A DNA stretch of 64,000 bases from an uncultured Pelagibacteraceae bacterium (GCA_902520335.1 CABYNS010000001.1:240001-304000), one strand, 5' to 3'. Numbered from the stretch's first letter, positions 33,836 to 43,880 are shown. Notes: a model not told the origin generated them from the letters alone. Made by a program: numbers and translations.

Positions 33836-34784
33836 AAAAATATTAAAAATTTTGATTAAATTTTTTTTTTACAAAAAGCTTAATCTTTTTCTAGAGAAAC
33901 AAAATTATTTAATAATTTTTAGATATGGAAATGCAATAGGAGATCATATTTGTTTAACTGGAGTAATTTCAAAAATATATAACAAAAATTTAAAAATTAT
34001 TATATTTTCAAATTATATTGAATTTTTTTTACATAATCCAAAAGTACACAAAACTTTTAATTTGAAAAAAAAAATAAATAGAATTATTTTTCTTAAATTA
34101 TTAGGAATATTTGAAGGCGAAAGAATTAAATCCTATAGATCTAAAATTAATGACACAACTGATGAATTTTTTATGAAATTTTTCCCAAAAGATATTCATT
34201 TTGGTTTATCACATGCGAATCATTTCAACATCACAATGAATAAGAGTATTTTCAAAAATGAAATTTTTTTTTCAAAAAAAGAGATTGAGTATTATGATAA
34301 AAAATTTAATTTACCAAATAAATTTGCTGTTATTCATTCAGAGGCAAAGCAAAGTTTAACCTCAAATAAAAATTGGGGACCAAAAAGAATTCAAAATATT
34401 GTTGACAATTTGAGAAATATTAAGTGGATTCAGGTAGGTAAAAAGGGAGAGTATGAGCTTAAGAATACTTTTAAAAACTACGATAATATTTCTCTCAGAG
34501 AATTAGGATATATTCTCTCAAAAAGTGAATTTTTAGTTTCTATGGAAGGTATGTTCAACCACTATGCTTCTGCTTTTGATAAAAAAAATTTTCTTATACA
34601 TCTGGGATTTATGACAATGGAATCGATTTATTATCCTAACAATTTAGTAATTCATAAAAATTTTGATTTAAAATGCTACCCTTGTTTTTCGTTCAAATGC
34701 AAAAATCACCTAGAATTATGTGAAAATGAATTAACAAGTGAATATGCTGTCAAATTTATAAAAAATGAATTAAGGATTAATTAA
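33813..34784 (+). CDS. GT9-family glycosyltransferase (heptosyltransferase-like)
   Basis: A 323-residue protein resembling lipopolysaccharide heptosyltransferases: IIFRYGNAIGDHICLTGVI near residue 34 corresponds to the GDxxxT start of the family, and NKFAVIHSEAKQSLTSNKNW and LRELGYILSKSEFLVSMEGMFNHYASAF fit the ADP-heptose binding and catalytic end. No ATG precedes residue ~120, so a TTG start near 33813 or 33822 is needed, overlapping the previous gene by 14-23 bp. The heptose-nucleotide genes beside it would supply its donor. Confidence in the exact start is low. Confidence 0.75.
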   Translation: MIKLKTIKKILKILIKFFFYKKLNLFLEKQNYLIIFRYGNAIGDHICLTGVISKIYNKNLKIIIFSNYIEFFLHNPKVHKTFNLKKKINRIIFLKLLGIFEGERIKSYRSKINDTTDEFFMKFFPKDIHFGLSHANHFNITMNKSIFKNEIFFSKKEIEYYDKKFNLPNKFAVIHSEAKQSLTSNKNWGPKRIQNIVDNLRNIKWIQVGKKGEYELKNTFKNYDNISLRELGYILSKSEFLVSMEGMFNHYASAFDKKNFLIHLGFMTMESIYYPNNLVIHKNFDLKCYPCFSFKCKNHLELCENELTSEYAVKFIKNELRIN

Positions 34785-34785
34785 T

Positions 34786-35988
34786 ATGAAAAAGATTTTT
34801 CCTGCTGTTATTGGATTAGGCTACGTTGGTTTACCAATATTTCTAAGGTTAAATAAAAAATTTAAAACAATTGGTTATGATATTAATAAATATAGAATAG
34901 ATAATCTCCAAAAAAAAAAAGATTTAAATAAAGAATTTGATCCAAAAAACTTAAGTTTAAAAAATAAATCTTTTTTTTCAAATAAGTCTTCAGATCTTGA
35001 GAAATCAAATTTTTTTATAATAACAGTACCTACTCCAATTTATTCAAATAATACCCCAGATTTAAGAAATCTTATAAATGTATCACATGCTTTGAAAACA
35101 ATTTTAAAAAAAGGAGATGTAATATTTTTTGAATCAACTGTATATCCAGGGGTTACAGAAAATATATGTGCTAAAATATTGGAAAAAGGATCTAAATTAA
35201 AATGTAATAAAGATTTTTTCGTAGGATATTCACCAGAGAGAATTAATCCTGGTGATAATGATCATACTATTGAAAAAATAGATAAAGTTATCGCGATTAA
35301 AAAGGCAAAACAACTCAATGCAAAACATGTTTATAAACATTTAGCAAAAAGATTAATTTTTACAGAAAGTATTAAAGAGGCGGAAGCATCTAAAGTAATT
35401 GAAAATATCCAAAGAGATTTAAATATTGGTTTAATGAATGAAATTTATCAAGTTTGTAATAAATCAAATATTAATTTTAACAAAGTAATAGAATTAGCAA
35501 AATCCAAGTGGAATTTTATTAATTACCAACCTGGTTTAGTTGGTGGGCATTGTTTGCCAGTAGATCCATATTATTTTTCATGGTTTGCGAAAAAAAAAGG
35601 CTTAGATACAAAGATTATTTTAGCTGGGAGAAAAACTAATAACCGCATGGTTAAATTTGCAGTAAAAGAAATTATAAAAAAGATTAAGAATAAAAAAAAA
35701 CAATTTAATAAAATAAAAGTCTTAATAATGGGCCTCACTTATAAAAAAAATGTTGCGGACCTAAGAAACTCTTTATCCGTAAAAGTTTATGACAATATAA
35801 AAAAAAAATTTAAAAAAGTGTGTTGTTATGATCCAATGATAAGCAATAACTATGAAAAGAAATTTTCATTAATTGACAAAACAGATTTAAAAAGTTTTGA
35901 TGTTTACATTGTTTTAACAAAACATGATTCATTCAAGAAAATACTCACTTCTCTTAAAGGTAAATTTATCATTGACATCTTTTCTTAG
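34786..35988 (+). CDS. Nucleotide-sugar dehydrogenase (UDP-GlcNAc/GalNAc 6-dehydrogenase, TviB/WbpA type)
   Basis: A 400-residue three-domain dehydrogenase: VIGLGYVGLPIFL (residues 8-20), FFIITVPTPIY, then the catalytic cysteine in GGHCLPVDPYYFSW (about residues 250-263), and the C-terminal UDP-binding domain with LIMGLTYKKNVADLRNS. It oxidises C6 of a UDP-sugar twice to a uronic acid. The sequence GGHCLPVDPYY is typical of the TviB/WbpO group, which uses N-acetylhexosamines. A uronate-type residue in the surface polysaccharide is therefore expected. The next gene overlaps only in an unsupported upstream frame. Confidence 0.9.
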   Translation: MKKIFPAVIGLGYVGLPIFLRLNKKFKTIGYDINKYRIDNLQKKKDLNKEFDPKNLSLKNKSFFSNKSSDLEKSNFFIITVPTPIYSNNTPDLRNLINVSHALKTILKKGDVIFFESTVYPGVTENICAKILEKGSKLKCNKDFFVGYSPERINPGDNDHTIEKIDKVIAIKKAKQLNAKHVYKHLAKRLIFTESIKEAEASKVIENIQRDLNIGLMNEIYQVCNKSNINFNKVIELAKSKWNFINYQPGLVGGHCLPVDPYYFSWFAKKKGLDTKIILAGRKTNNRMVKFAVKEIIKKIKNKKKQFNKIKVLIMGLTYKKNVADLRNSLSVKVYDNIKKKFKKVCCYDPMISNNYEKKFSLIDKTDLKSFDVYIVLTKHDSFKKILTSLKGKFIIDIFS

Positions 35989-35989
35989 A

Positions 35990-37084
35990 ATGAAATTATT
36001 ATATATAGCTGATTTCAAACTACCGACAAATAGGGCTTATGCAATTCATGTATTTAAGATGTTGGATGCATTTTGTGATCATAACATTAGCTCCAAATTA
36101 TTAATACCATACTTTGATAAAAAAAAATTAAATCAGTCTATTAAGTTTTTTGATTTGAAAAACTATGAATTAATTTCAATTAATAGAGTCTTTAAAAAAA
36201 CTATTACTATGAATTTTTTAAATAGAATTCTCTTTGGTTTAAAAGTTATTAAAATAATTAAAAGTTATGATGCTGAAAGGTTAATAATAACCCGAAGTTT
36301 AATTTCAAGTGTATTTTTAAGTTTGTTTAGAATTAAGCATTTTTTAGAAATTCATCAAGAATTGAGAGGTTTAACTAAATTTCTTCTTATAAAACTAAAT
36401 TTTATAAATTCAAAATATATAATTAAAAATATTTTTATTTCTAAATCACTTGCTAATTTTTACAAAAATAAAACCAAGAACTTTAAAGTGCTTCATGATG
36501 CAGTGAATCTTAAAAAGTTTAAGAAAAAAAAGATAAGAAAAATTAAGAAAATTTCCTATGTTGGTAGCTTCTATAAGGGAAGAGGCATAGAACTTATTTT
36601 TGATATTGCGAGAGAGCTTAAAAATTTCAAATTTTATTTGTATGGAAAAAGAGATGAAAAATTCAATAAATTACCAAAAAATGTTTATTTAAAACCATTT
36701 GTTGAGCAATCTAAAATTCCGCTGATATTGGGTCAATCTGATCTTTTATTATTACCTTATTTGAAAAAAGTTTATCTATCTTTTGATTCAAAAAGTTCTG
36801 ATAATTCCAAATTTATGTCTCCGCTAAAATTATTTGAATCTTTAGCTAGCGGAACCCCAATATTTTGCTCCAATATTAAAGTTTTAAGGGAAGTTTTGAA
36901 AAATGATTATAATTCAATTTTAATAAATGATTTTGAAAAAAAAAATGAATGGATCGAAAAAATTATAAAGATTTCAACAAATCAAAATAAATTAAAGTTT
37001 ATTTCAAAAAATGCAATTCTTACATCAAAAAAATATACTTGGCTTAAAAGAACTAAAGCTTTTATAGATCTATATAATAATTAA
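35990..37084 (+). CDS. GT4-family glycosyltransferase
   Basis: A 364-residue GT-B glycosyltransferase. It starts MKLLYIADFKLPTNRAYAIH, and the C-terminal donor-binding half has ISYVGSFYKGRGIELIFDIA, PLILGQSDLLLLPY, and KLFESLASGTPIFCSN with the conserved Glu. The ATG two bases after the dehydrogenase stop is chosen over an upstream start within that gene, since the preceding residues have no family match. It overlaps the convergent TylF gene by 4 bp at its end. Donor and acceptor are unknown. Confidence 0.88.
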   Translation: MKLLYIADFKLPTNRAYAIHVFKMLDAFCDHNISSKLLIPYFDKKKLNQSIKFFDLKNYELISINRVFKKTITMNFLNRILFGLKVIKIIKSYDAERLIITRSLISSVFLSLFRIKHFLEIHQELRGLTKFLLIKLNFINSKYIIKNIFISKSLANFYKNKTKNFKVLHDAVNLKKFKKKKIRKIKKISYVGSFYKGRGIELIFDIARELKNFKFYLYGKRDEKFNKLPKNVYLKPFVEQSKIPLILGQSDLLLLPYLKKVYLSFDSKSSDNSKFMSPLKLFESLASGTPIFCSNIKVLREVLKNDYNSILINDFEKKNEWIEKIIKISTNQNKLKFISKNAILTSKKYTWLKRTKAFIDLYNN

Positions 37085-37851
37085 AAGTCTTTAATTAAAA
37101 GTCTTGTTCCATAATCTATTCGATGTAAAAAATGAAAATTTTTTTTTAAATCAAAATATTCGTCAACTGCTTTTTGAGAACCCTTCCAATGACCATAATC
37201 ATCAATAATAAGAACACCACCTTTTGAAAGCCTTGGGTATAAAACTTCTAATTCAATTTTTGTTGACTCATAAAAGTCTGTATCAAGTCTTAATAACGAA
37301 ATTTTTTCTGGAATATTTTCACTTTTTTTTAGGGTATCTTCGACCTTACCCTTAATAAAGAAAAAATTACTTTTGTAACCTTTATCAAATAAATTTATGT
37401 TTCTTTTAACTTCCTCTAAACTCCCGTAGCACCATTTTTCGTTACGTATGTTATATTTTTTAAAAGTTTTATCTGCTGGTATATCTTTTAAATCTTTATC
37501 ATAAATTGTTGGTTCTGACATTCCATCATAGGTATCAAATGCAAAAATTTTTTTTTTTAAGTTTAATTTCTGCATTATGTGATTCATCAGAATCAAATTG
37601 CCTCCTTTAAATACTCCACATTCAACTAAATCACCCGCAATGTTTTTTTTTGAGATGTGTTTTATTGATTGAATAATTGACCAGTGGGCGGCTGGCGGAC
37701 ACATAGAATACTTTTCTAAATTTTTAATAAAATTTAATTCATCTTCAACTATTTCTGGTATTAAATTGACTTGTCGCTCGTACCAATCATTTTTATGAAC
37801 TATTCTAAAATTTGTATAGTTGACTAATTTTTTTATTAATTTTTTTAACAT
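37081..37851 (-). CDS. TylF/MycF-family SAM methyltransferase
   Basis: A 256-residue methyltransferase of the TylF type. GDLVECGVFKGGNLILM is the SAM-binding loop, FAFDTYDGMSEP the acidic strand, and LLRLDTDFYESTKIELEVLY and GGVLIIDDYGHWKGSQKAV the metal/catalytic part. It is longer than the copy at 1715 by about 40 N-terminal residues, which include a WxxR-like QVNLIPEIVEDEL segment. It is the last gene of a minus-strand block whose glycosyltransferases it may serve by methylating a sugar. Confidence 0.85.
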   Translation of the reverse strand: MLKKLIKKLVNYTNFRIVHKNDWYERQVNLIPEIVEDELNFIKNLEKYSMCPPAAHWSIIQSIKHISKKNIAGDLVECGVFKGGNLILMNHIMQKLNLKKKIFAFDTYDGMSEPTIYDKDLKDIPADKTFKKYNIRNEKWCYGSLEEVKRNINLFDKGYKSNFFFIKGKVEDTLKKSENIPEKISLLRLDTDFYESTKIELEVLYPRLSKGGVLIIDDYGHWKGSQKAVDEYFDLKKNFHFLHRIDYGTRLLIKDF

Positions 37852-37887
37852 GATTGGATCTTTATTTTATTAAAAATATAATTTCAA

Positions 37888-38844
37888 TTAATAAATATCT
37901 GAAAAACCCATATTAATATCAAAATTTAGTTTATTTAATTTCAATTTTCCAAAATAAACAATTTTTTTATTTTCTGGAAAATTTTTAGTAAAGTTCATTT
38001 TTTTCATAAGATTGTAATTTGACGACCATATACTTATTTTGAAAATTTTTTTTTTAAAAAAGAAATTGTTTGCGAAAAATATAATATCTTTTTCAAATCC
38101 GGGTATCGAAATTATTTGACATATGTGACCTATATTTTCTTTATCTGATAAATACTCTTTTAAAACGGTATATCCGATTAACTTCTTATTATAAAAAAAC
38201 TCATAGTTATAATAATTAGACCTTGGGTTCTTGACATATCTCCAATTTAGATATTTAGATGTCCAAAAAATATTAATCTTTTTACCCAAATTATTTAAAA
38301 AAAATTTTTCATGTTTAACATTAAATTTATTAATTTTTTTAAATTTTAAATTGAAAAATTTTTCTTTTGTTATTTTTTTTTCAAAAATAGGAAAATTTGA
38401 TAAATCTTTCCAAAAATTTCTTTTCCAGTAGGGAAATGCAAGATGATTAGCAAAACCTAAATTAATCTCAGATTTTTTTTTGAGATGATTATTTAATTTT
38501 ATTATTAAATTTTCAAATATTCCTTTTTTATTTTTTAACACAAAATTTTTATTATTTCTAATCAAGATTCTAATCATTTTAGTATCAGTAATCACATCTT
38601 GAATACGATATCCGATAAATTTTTTGTCTCGATTGATATAAATTTGTTTAAAACATACAATCATTCCAATAACCAAATTATTAAATTTTGCTATAAAGAA
38701 TTTAGATTTACCAAACGGATTTGAATAATAATCCCAATTAATATTTTTGATTTTAAAATTTTTGTTTTTTTTGAATTTTACGACTAAATTTTTAAATTCT
38801 TTTACTTCTAAATTAGGTCTAATAGAAAATTTTAACCTATCCAT
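37888..38844 (-). CDS. GNAT-type acetyltransferase-like protein
   Basis: A 318-residue protein with two GNAT-like halves. The opening INWDYYSNPFGKSKFFIAKF followed by LVIGMIVCFK is a pattern common to GNAT proteins of surface-glycan clusters that acylate or aminoacylate sugars. The later IFWTSKYLNWRYVKNPRSNYYNYEF repeats the W-x-x-x-NP pattern, suggesting an internal duplication of the fold. No acyl-CoA loop is well preserved, so the donor is unknown. It ends 36 bp from the TylF gene and may be co-transcribed with it. Confidence 0.6.
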   Translation of the reverse strand: MDRLKFSIRPNLEVKEFKNLVVKFKKNKNFKIKNINWDYYSNPFGKSKFFIAKFNNLVIGMIVCFKQIYINRDKKFIGYRIQDVITDTKMIRILIRNNKNFVLKNKKGIFENLIIKLNNHLKKKSEINLGFANHLAFPYWKRNFWKDLSNFPIFEKKITKEKFFNLKFKKINKFNVKHEKFFLNNLGKKINIFWTSKYLNWRYVKNPRSNYYNYEFFYNKKLIGYTVLKEYLSDKENIGHICQIISIPGFEKDIIFFANNFFFKKKIFKISIWSSNYNLMKKMNFTKNFPENKKIVYFGKLKLNKLNFDINMGFSDIY

Positions 38845-38857
38845 CTATAATTAAAAT

Positions 38858-39514
38858 TTAAATTTCAATTTTTTTTGCAACAACAAAAGCCTCAGCATAA
38901 TCTACGCCGATTACCTCACCTCTAAATTTTGCTCTTCCCACTATTGACTCAAAATATTTGCTGTAGTTATTTTTTTTATTTTCAAAAACTGACTTATAAC
39001 ATTTTATTGCTTCTATCTTTTTTTCAATGTATTTTGAAATATTAACAAAATATTGTGGATTGAAGGCATAAGTATTTATCCCTCCAGGCAGCATTACCTC
39101 ATACATATTAAATGAGATATTATTTTTTCTAGTCACAGAGAATAAAATTTGCGCTAAATTTTTATGGTCTTGATGTGTATCATGCTCCCAGCACGAAAAT
39201 ATAATATCAGGCTTATAAAAATTTATTTTTTCGTCAAAAATTTTAATAAATTTCCTATTATAACCAAACTCATAAGGATCTAAGTTCATCACATCTAAAT
39301 TTGCACCTAAAACAGCTGCAGCATTTTTTTGTTCATTTAATCGATTGTCAGTCATAAATTTATCAACCTTACCCTTAGAGTCCTCTTGAGGAATAATTGC
39401 TGTAACAATCGTAACATCATGACCTTCATCTACATATCTTGCAATTGTCCCACCCATTGCAATTTCAACATCATCTGCATGAGGTGCAATCGCTAGAATA
39501 TTTTTCTTTTTCAT
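38858..39514 (-). CDS. PIG-L family deacetylase (LmbE-like)
   Basis: A 218-residue zinc-dependent N-deacetylase. The zinc-binding PHADDVEIAMGGT (residues 11-23) contains the HxDD core. Later HDTHQDHKNLA supplies the third His. The family removes acetyl from N-acetylglucosamine-type groups on lipids or sugars. It is 13 bp from the GNAT gene, so acetyl removal and re-acylation of an amino sugar may be linked. Cytoplasmic, no signal peptide. Confidence 0.88.
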   Translation of the reverse strand: MKKKNILAIAPHADDVEIAMGGTIARYVDEGHDVTIVTAIIPQEDSKGKVDKFMTDNRLNEQKNAAAVLGANLDVMNLDPYEFGYNRKFIKIFDEKINFYKPDIIFSCWEHDTHQDHKNLAQILFSVTRKNNISFNMYEVMLPGGINTYAFNPQYFVNISKYIEKKIEAIKCYKSVFENKKNNYSKYFESIVGRAKFRGEVIGVDYAEAFVVAKKIEI

Positions 39515-39519
39515 AATGT

Positions 39520-40623
39520 TTATATTTTATTAAAGACTTTCATGTATTTATTGTAATTATTTTCTACTGTATATTTATTTATGTACTTTCTAGCAAATTT
39601 TAATTTTTTTTTTAAATTTGTTTGATTATCCATAAATCTTTGGATTTTTAATGCTAATAATTTGTGATTATTTACAGGAAATAGATCACCACCTTTACCA
39701 TTAATAAGAATTTCTTGAGTGCCACCTTTACAATTTGAAGCAATTACAGGTAAATTAAAATTTAAAGCTTCAACAATTGAGTTTGGAAAACCCTCTTGAT
39801 GAGAAGCGTGAATGAAAAGGTCTGACTTTTCATATAATTTTTCTACATTCTTGCACCATCCGAGAATACGAACTTTATTTATAAGTTTTAATTCTTTGAT
39901 TAATTTTTTTAAACTTTCTTTCTCCTCACCATCTCCTGCTACTGTAAATATAAAGTTTTTGTTTTTTAATAGACCTAAAGACTTAATCATTGTGTCAACA
40001 CCTTTACCTTTGACTAAGCTACCAACGGTCAAAATATTAATTTGTTTATTATTTTTTTTCTTGGTTTTAATCTTTCTAAACTTAATTAAAGATGGGGGAC
40101 TTATATTAATGACTTTAGACTTTGTAATTCTTTCTATATCTTTTTTTGCGCTCTTAGAATTTGATATTATACTGTTTGCGTATTTATATAAATACTTCAC
40201 TAAAATAAATACAATTTTGTTTTTTACAAAATTGGTTAAATTATAGAATTTGTTAAGTTCAGAGATATCTATTCTATCAACAACGACTAATTTCAAATTT
40301 TTTATTTTTTTTAGAGCTAATATAGAAACTACATTTGCGTAGTGTTGGTTAGAAATGAAAATATTATTATAGCTATTTTTTGAGATTTCTTTTACTTTTT
40401 TTCTTAAAATAAAAAATGAAGCAACAGTATTATCTTTATTTATTTCAATTATTTTAATTTTTTTTGAATAATTTTTGAATTTACTTTTATATTCATTTTC
40501 ACCTACTGATATAATAAATATATTATTTTTTTTTAGATCAATTTTAGTACATAATCTGAAAATTGAATTTCCTGCTCCACCCAATTTAAAAACTGGTAAA
40601 AAAAATATAATATTTTTAATCAT
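39520..40623 (-). CDS. GT4-family glycosyltransferase
   Basis: A 367-residue GT-B protein. The N-terminal IFFLPVFKLGGAGNSIFRL is the acceptor-domain glycine loop. The donor domain has ILTVGSLVKGKGVDTMIK, then VRILGWCKNVEKLY, ASHQEGFPNSIVEALNFNLP with the EGFPNSxxEA motif and the conserved Glu. This is a textbook GT4 transferase. It overlaps the next gene by 8 bp, forming a run of three consecutive glycosyltransferases (39520, 40616, 41716). Confidence 0.92.
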   Translation of the reverse strand: MIKNIIFFLPVFKLGGAGNSIFRLCTKIDLKKNNIFIISVGENEYKSKFKNYSKKIKIIEINKDNTVASFFILRKKVKEISKNSYNNIFISNQHYANVVSILALKKIKNLKLVVVDRIDISELNKFYNLTNFVKNKIVFILVKYLYKYANSIISNSKSAKKDIERITKSKVINISPPSLIKFRKIKTKKKNNKQINILTVGSLVKGKGVDTMIKSLGLLKNKNFIFTVAGDGEEKESLKKLIKELKLINKVRILGWCKNVEKLYEKSDLFIHASHQEGFPNSIVEALNFNLPVIASNCKGGTQEILINGKGGDLFPVNNHKLLALKIQRFMDNQTNLKKKLKFARKYINKYTVENNYNKYMKVFNKI

Positions 40624-41713
40624 AAATAAATTTACTCAATATAGATAAATATTTTTTACAATTATTTTCTTCATCAAATCTTGAAAGAGAGCGATATGCT
40701 AATTGTAATTTCTTTTGACTTTCTTTTTTATTATTTATTGCCTTAAGTAGTGTACAAGCTAATTCTTTATAATTATTATTTTTATATAAATAACCAGCTT
40801 TACCATTTAATAAAATCTCTCGTGGACCTGTTGGACAATTACTTGATAAAGAAATTTTTTTGTAAGAAATTGCCTCGATTAATGCATTAGGCAAACCTTC
40901 ATACAAAGATGAAAGAATAAAATAATCTGATTTTAAATAAAAATTAGTTGGGTCGGTTATATTTCTAATAATTTTTATATTTGAGGTTAAATCATTTTTT
41001 TTTATTTTTTCACTTAGAAATTCGTATAAATTTCCGTTTCCAATAATATTTAACTTGAATTTTATCTTCGACTTGTATTTTAGATATTTAATTGCTTTGA
41101 TTAAAAGAATTTGATTTTTTTGATGCACTAGTCTTCCAACATTTAATAAATTCACATAATTACTTTTTTTTGTAAGTTTTGATTTTAAAATCAATTTACT
41201 TTTATTACTATTGAAGGAAGGGTTGTAAATAACTTTTGAATTAACATTTATATATTTTTTTACTTTTTTCTTTAAGTCATTACTATTTACAATTACTAAA
41301 TTTGAAAGTTTATATATTTTATTGAAGAAAAATCTCTTTAAAGCGTTTTTTAAATAAACATCTGGAGAAGCATTGATTCTTGATATTATTTTGAGCTTGA
41401 ATAGATTTGCAAATAAGATCAAAAAAATATTTGATTGAAAAGAAAATAGAATTGTTTTTTTTTTTACTAAATCAGTTTTTAAAAAACAAATTAAACAAAT
41501 AATGATTTTTGTTAATTGATAACTTTCTTTAAATCGATTATTAGATGGTCCTATTATTTTTATCTTTTTATCAAATTTTTTTTTTTTATCCAAACTACAC
41601 GTTAGCAAATTTACTTTAATTTTTTTTTTGACAAGATAATTTAAGATTAGATATAAATTTTTTTCTACTCCACCCACTCCAATTGTAGGACAAAATACAG
41701 TTATCTCTCTCAT
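40616..41713 (-). CDS. GT4-family glycosyltransferase
   Basis: A 365-residue GT-B transferase. Starts ITVFCPTIGVGGVEKNLY with the GGVE acceptor-side loop. The donor domain shows LLNVGRLVHQKNQILLIKAI and ILSSLYEGLPNALIEAISY. The EGLPNAxIEA motif is well kept. It is probably a step in repeat-unit assembly. It overlaps the previous glycosyltransferase gene by 8 bp and lies 2 bp from the next. Confidence 0.92.
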   Translation of the reverse strand: MREITVFCPTIGVGGVEKNLYLILNYLVKKKIKVNLLTCSLDKKKKFDKKIKIIGPSNNRFKESYQLTKIIICLICFLKTDLVKKKTILFSFQSNIFLILFANLFKLKIISRINASPDVYLKNALKRFFFNKIYKLSNLVIVNSNDLKKKVKKYINVNSKVIYNPSFNSNKSKLILKSKLTKKSNYVNLLNVGRLVHQKNQILLIKAIKYLKYKSKIKFKLNIIGNGNLYEFLSEKIKKNDLTSNIKIIRNITDPTNFYLKSDYFILSSLYEGLPNALIEAISYKKISLSSNCPTGPREILLNGKAGYLYKNNNYKELACTLLKAINNKKESQKKLQLAYRSLSRFDEENNCKKYLSILSKFIYD

Positions 41714-41715
41714 TA

Positions 41716-42846
41716 TTATTTATTGTCTAAAATTTTCCTTAATTCTTTATAGTGATTAAAAATTGTAAATTTTTTAACATTCTTTTTTGCTAATAAAATT
41801 TTATTATACTTAATATTTTTTTCATCTTTATCAAATTTTATTAAATTTTGGACTAAATCATTCACTGAATTATTATTAAATAAATAACCCGCATCTCCAT
41901 TATTTAAAAATTCTCTTGGACCATTTGGACAATCACTTGAAATGATTAAAGTGTTACAGGAAGCTGCCTCAATAATTACAAAGCCCATTTCTTCCCAAAG
42001 AGATGAAAGAATAAAAGCTTTTGAATTTTTTAAATATTTATAAACATTTCGTTTGAAGCCTAATAAAATAATTTTGTGTTCTAATTTTAATTGATTTATT
42101 CTGCTAATAATTTTTTTTTTTTCTTCACCTTCACCAATTATATAAAGTTTATAATTATCATTTATTTTATTGAATTGATAAAAAGCATCTATAAGAAGAT
42201 AAAAATTCTTTTGCTTTGTTAATCTACCAATAGCTAATAAATAATTACTTTTTGTTACATCATCTGATAAAAAATTTTTTTTTTGGTCATTTATTTCTTT
42301 GATATTTATAACTGAATCATAAAGTACAACAATTTTTTTATTTTCAAAAATATTCAACTTCCTTAGCTGATTTTTCAATTCTATGCTTGGACATGTAATT
42401 AAATGAATATTTTTTGAACATAATTTCCAAAAGAATTTTCGTATCAAATTTAATTTTGGGTAACCAGAGATTCTTAATATAAGTTTAGTTTCAAATTTAA
42501 AAATTCTAAATAAAAATATTGGTAGCGAAGTAATTAAGTGAGCTATTATATAATCAGGTTTATCTTTTTTAAGAAACTTATATAATGGTAAAATAGAAAG
42601 CAAAAAGATTATTAGATAAGAAATTCTACTTTTTATAAAACCTCCTTGGGGCAGTCTTTTATATAAATTTTTGAAAAAGCTGAGAGTTTTTATTTCATCA
42701 ACATCATTCCATTCACCTAACGCATTTATTAATATTACGTCAAATTTATCTTTACCGTAAAAAGATAATCCCTTAGCTGAGTTAAGTGTAGATTTTTTTG
42801 TTCCGACATGACCCAAATATGGAGACCAGTAGATAATTTTTTTCAC
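41716..42846 (-). CDS. GT4-family glycosyltransferase
   Basis: A 376-residue GT-B glycosyltransferase. The donor domain has LLAIGRLTKQKNFYLLIDAF, then IILLGFKRNVYKYL, and FILSSLWEEMGFVIIEAASC, where EEMGFVIIEA is the variant of the EGFGxxxxEA motif. It is the first gene of the minus-strand glycosyltransferase run and starts 53 bp from the divergent epimerase. About residues 75-120 are hydrophobic, which may anchor it loosely in the membrane. Confidence 0.9.
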   Translation of the reverse strand: MKKIIYWSPYLGHVGTKKSTLNSAKGLSFYGKDKFDVILINALGEWNDVDEIKTLSFFKNLYKRLPQGGFIKSRISYLIIFLLSILPLYKFLKKDKPDYIIAHLITSLPIFLFRIFKFETKLILRISGYPKLNLIRKFFWKLCSKNIHLITCPSIELKNQLRKLNIFENKKIVVLYDSVINIKEINDQKKNFLSDDVTKSNYLLAIGRLTKQKNFYLLIDAFYQFNKINDNYKLYIIGEGEEKKKIISRINQLKLEHKIILLGFKRNVYKYLKNSKAFILSSLWEEMGFVIIEAASCNTLIISSDCPNGPREFLNNGDAGYLFNNNSVNDLVQNLIKFDKDEKNIKYNKILLAKKNVKKFTIFNHYKELRKILDNK

Positions 42847-42852
42847 AAATTT

Positions 42853-42881
42853 TTAGAATATATTTTTGAAATTATTATAAT
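42853..42881 (+). promoter_or_regulatory. Candidate sigma-70 promoter for the 42900 epimerase operon
   Basis: TTAGAA and TATAAT are separated by 17 bp in the 53-bp divergent gap, giving a short leader to the ATG. The -10 box is a perfect match. In such AT-rich DNA chance matches are common, so this is tentative. Confidence 0.35.
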
Positions 42882-42899
42882 ACTCTTTATAAAAGTAAA

Positions 42900-43871
42900 A
42901 TGATTTTATTAACTGGATCGACAGGATACATAGGCTCTCATATATCCCACATTTTCGAAAAAAACAAAATCAAATACATCGGTATTGATAATTTATCAAA
43001 AAGTTCAATTGATAATGTAGTCAATAAAAAACGTTTTTTAAAATTAGATTATGGAAATGAAAAAAAAATAATAAAGTTTTTAGAAAATAATCCAATTTCA
43101 TTAGTTATTCACTGTGCTGCTTATGCATATGTTTTAGAAGGTGAAAGAAAGAAAAAAATATATTTTGATAACAATGTTAGCAAGAGCAAAAAATTTATTA
43201 ATGAGTGTATAAGAAAAAAAGTTCAGAATTTTATTTTCTTATCAAGTTCCAATGTCTACAAAGACACAAATAAAAAAAAAAAAGAAAACTTAAAAATTAA
43301 AACATCACAGATTAAGAATAATTATGGAAAAACTAAATTTTTAATAGAGAAATTTTTAATATCAAAGAAGAAAAATTTTAAAAATTTAATTATTTTAAGG
43401 CTATTTAATATTGCTGGATATGCTGAAAATTTGAAATACTTAGAAAAAATAAATGATAAAAATTTAAGAATTTTTCCACTTATTTTTAAAAAAATAAAAA
43501 AAAAAAAAACTATTTCTATTTATGTAAAGAATAAAAATAATCATTTTATTTATCCAAAAAGAGATTATCTCCATATAAATGATTTATTAAATCTTATAGT
43601 TAAGATAATAAAAAAAATAAACAAATCTCGTAAAAAAGAAATTTATAATGTTGGTATGGGAATGAATTTTTCATTAGATGAAATATTATCACTAATTTCT
43701 AATAGAATACCTATTTACATGAAAAAAAAATTAAAGTTCAAATATAAAAAAATAGACTCTAAAGAACTTTTTTCCACTTTGTCAGATATAAAAAAAACAT
43801 CCAAAACATTTAGTTGGAAACCAAAAAATTCACTTGATAAAATAATTTTATCTTGCATAAAAAATCTTTGA
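42900..43871 (+). CDS. UDP-glucose 4-epimerase-like extended SDR
   Basis: A 323-residue extended SDR. ILLTGSTGYIGSHISHI (residues 2-18), the SLVIHCAAYAYVLEGE segment, FLSSSNVY and a canonical YGKTK active site (about 142-146) are visible, and RDYLHINDL matches GalE. It probably interconverts galacto/gluco UDP-sugars for the polysaccharide. It is the first gene of a plus-strand trio with a GT2 enzyme (9-bp gap) and the initiating transferase. Confidence 0.85.
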   Translation: MILLTGSTGYIGSHISHIFEKNKIKYIGIDNLSKSSIDNVVNKKRFLKLDYGNEKKIIKFLENNPISLVIHCAAYAYVLEGERKKKIYFDNNVSKSKKFINECIRKKVQNFIFLSSSNVYKDTNKKKKENLKIKTSQIKNNYGKTKFLIEKFLISKKKNFKNLIILRLFNIAGYAENLKYLEKINDKNLRIFPLIFKKIKKKKTISIYVKNKNNHFIYPKRDYLHINDLLNLIVKIIKKINKSRKKEIYNVGMGMNFSLDEILSLISNRIPIYMKKKLKFKYKKIDSKELFSTLSDIKKTSKTFSWKPKNSLDKIILSCIKNL

Positions 43872-43880
43872 AATTTTGAA

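Noticed and set aside
35924..35989. Longer form of the GT4 gene beginning inside the dehydrogenase gene
   Set aside because: The 22 extra residues have no family match; the ATG two bases after the dehydrogenase stop gives the normal start.
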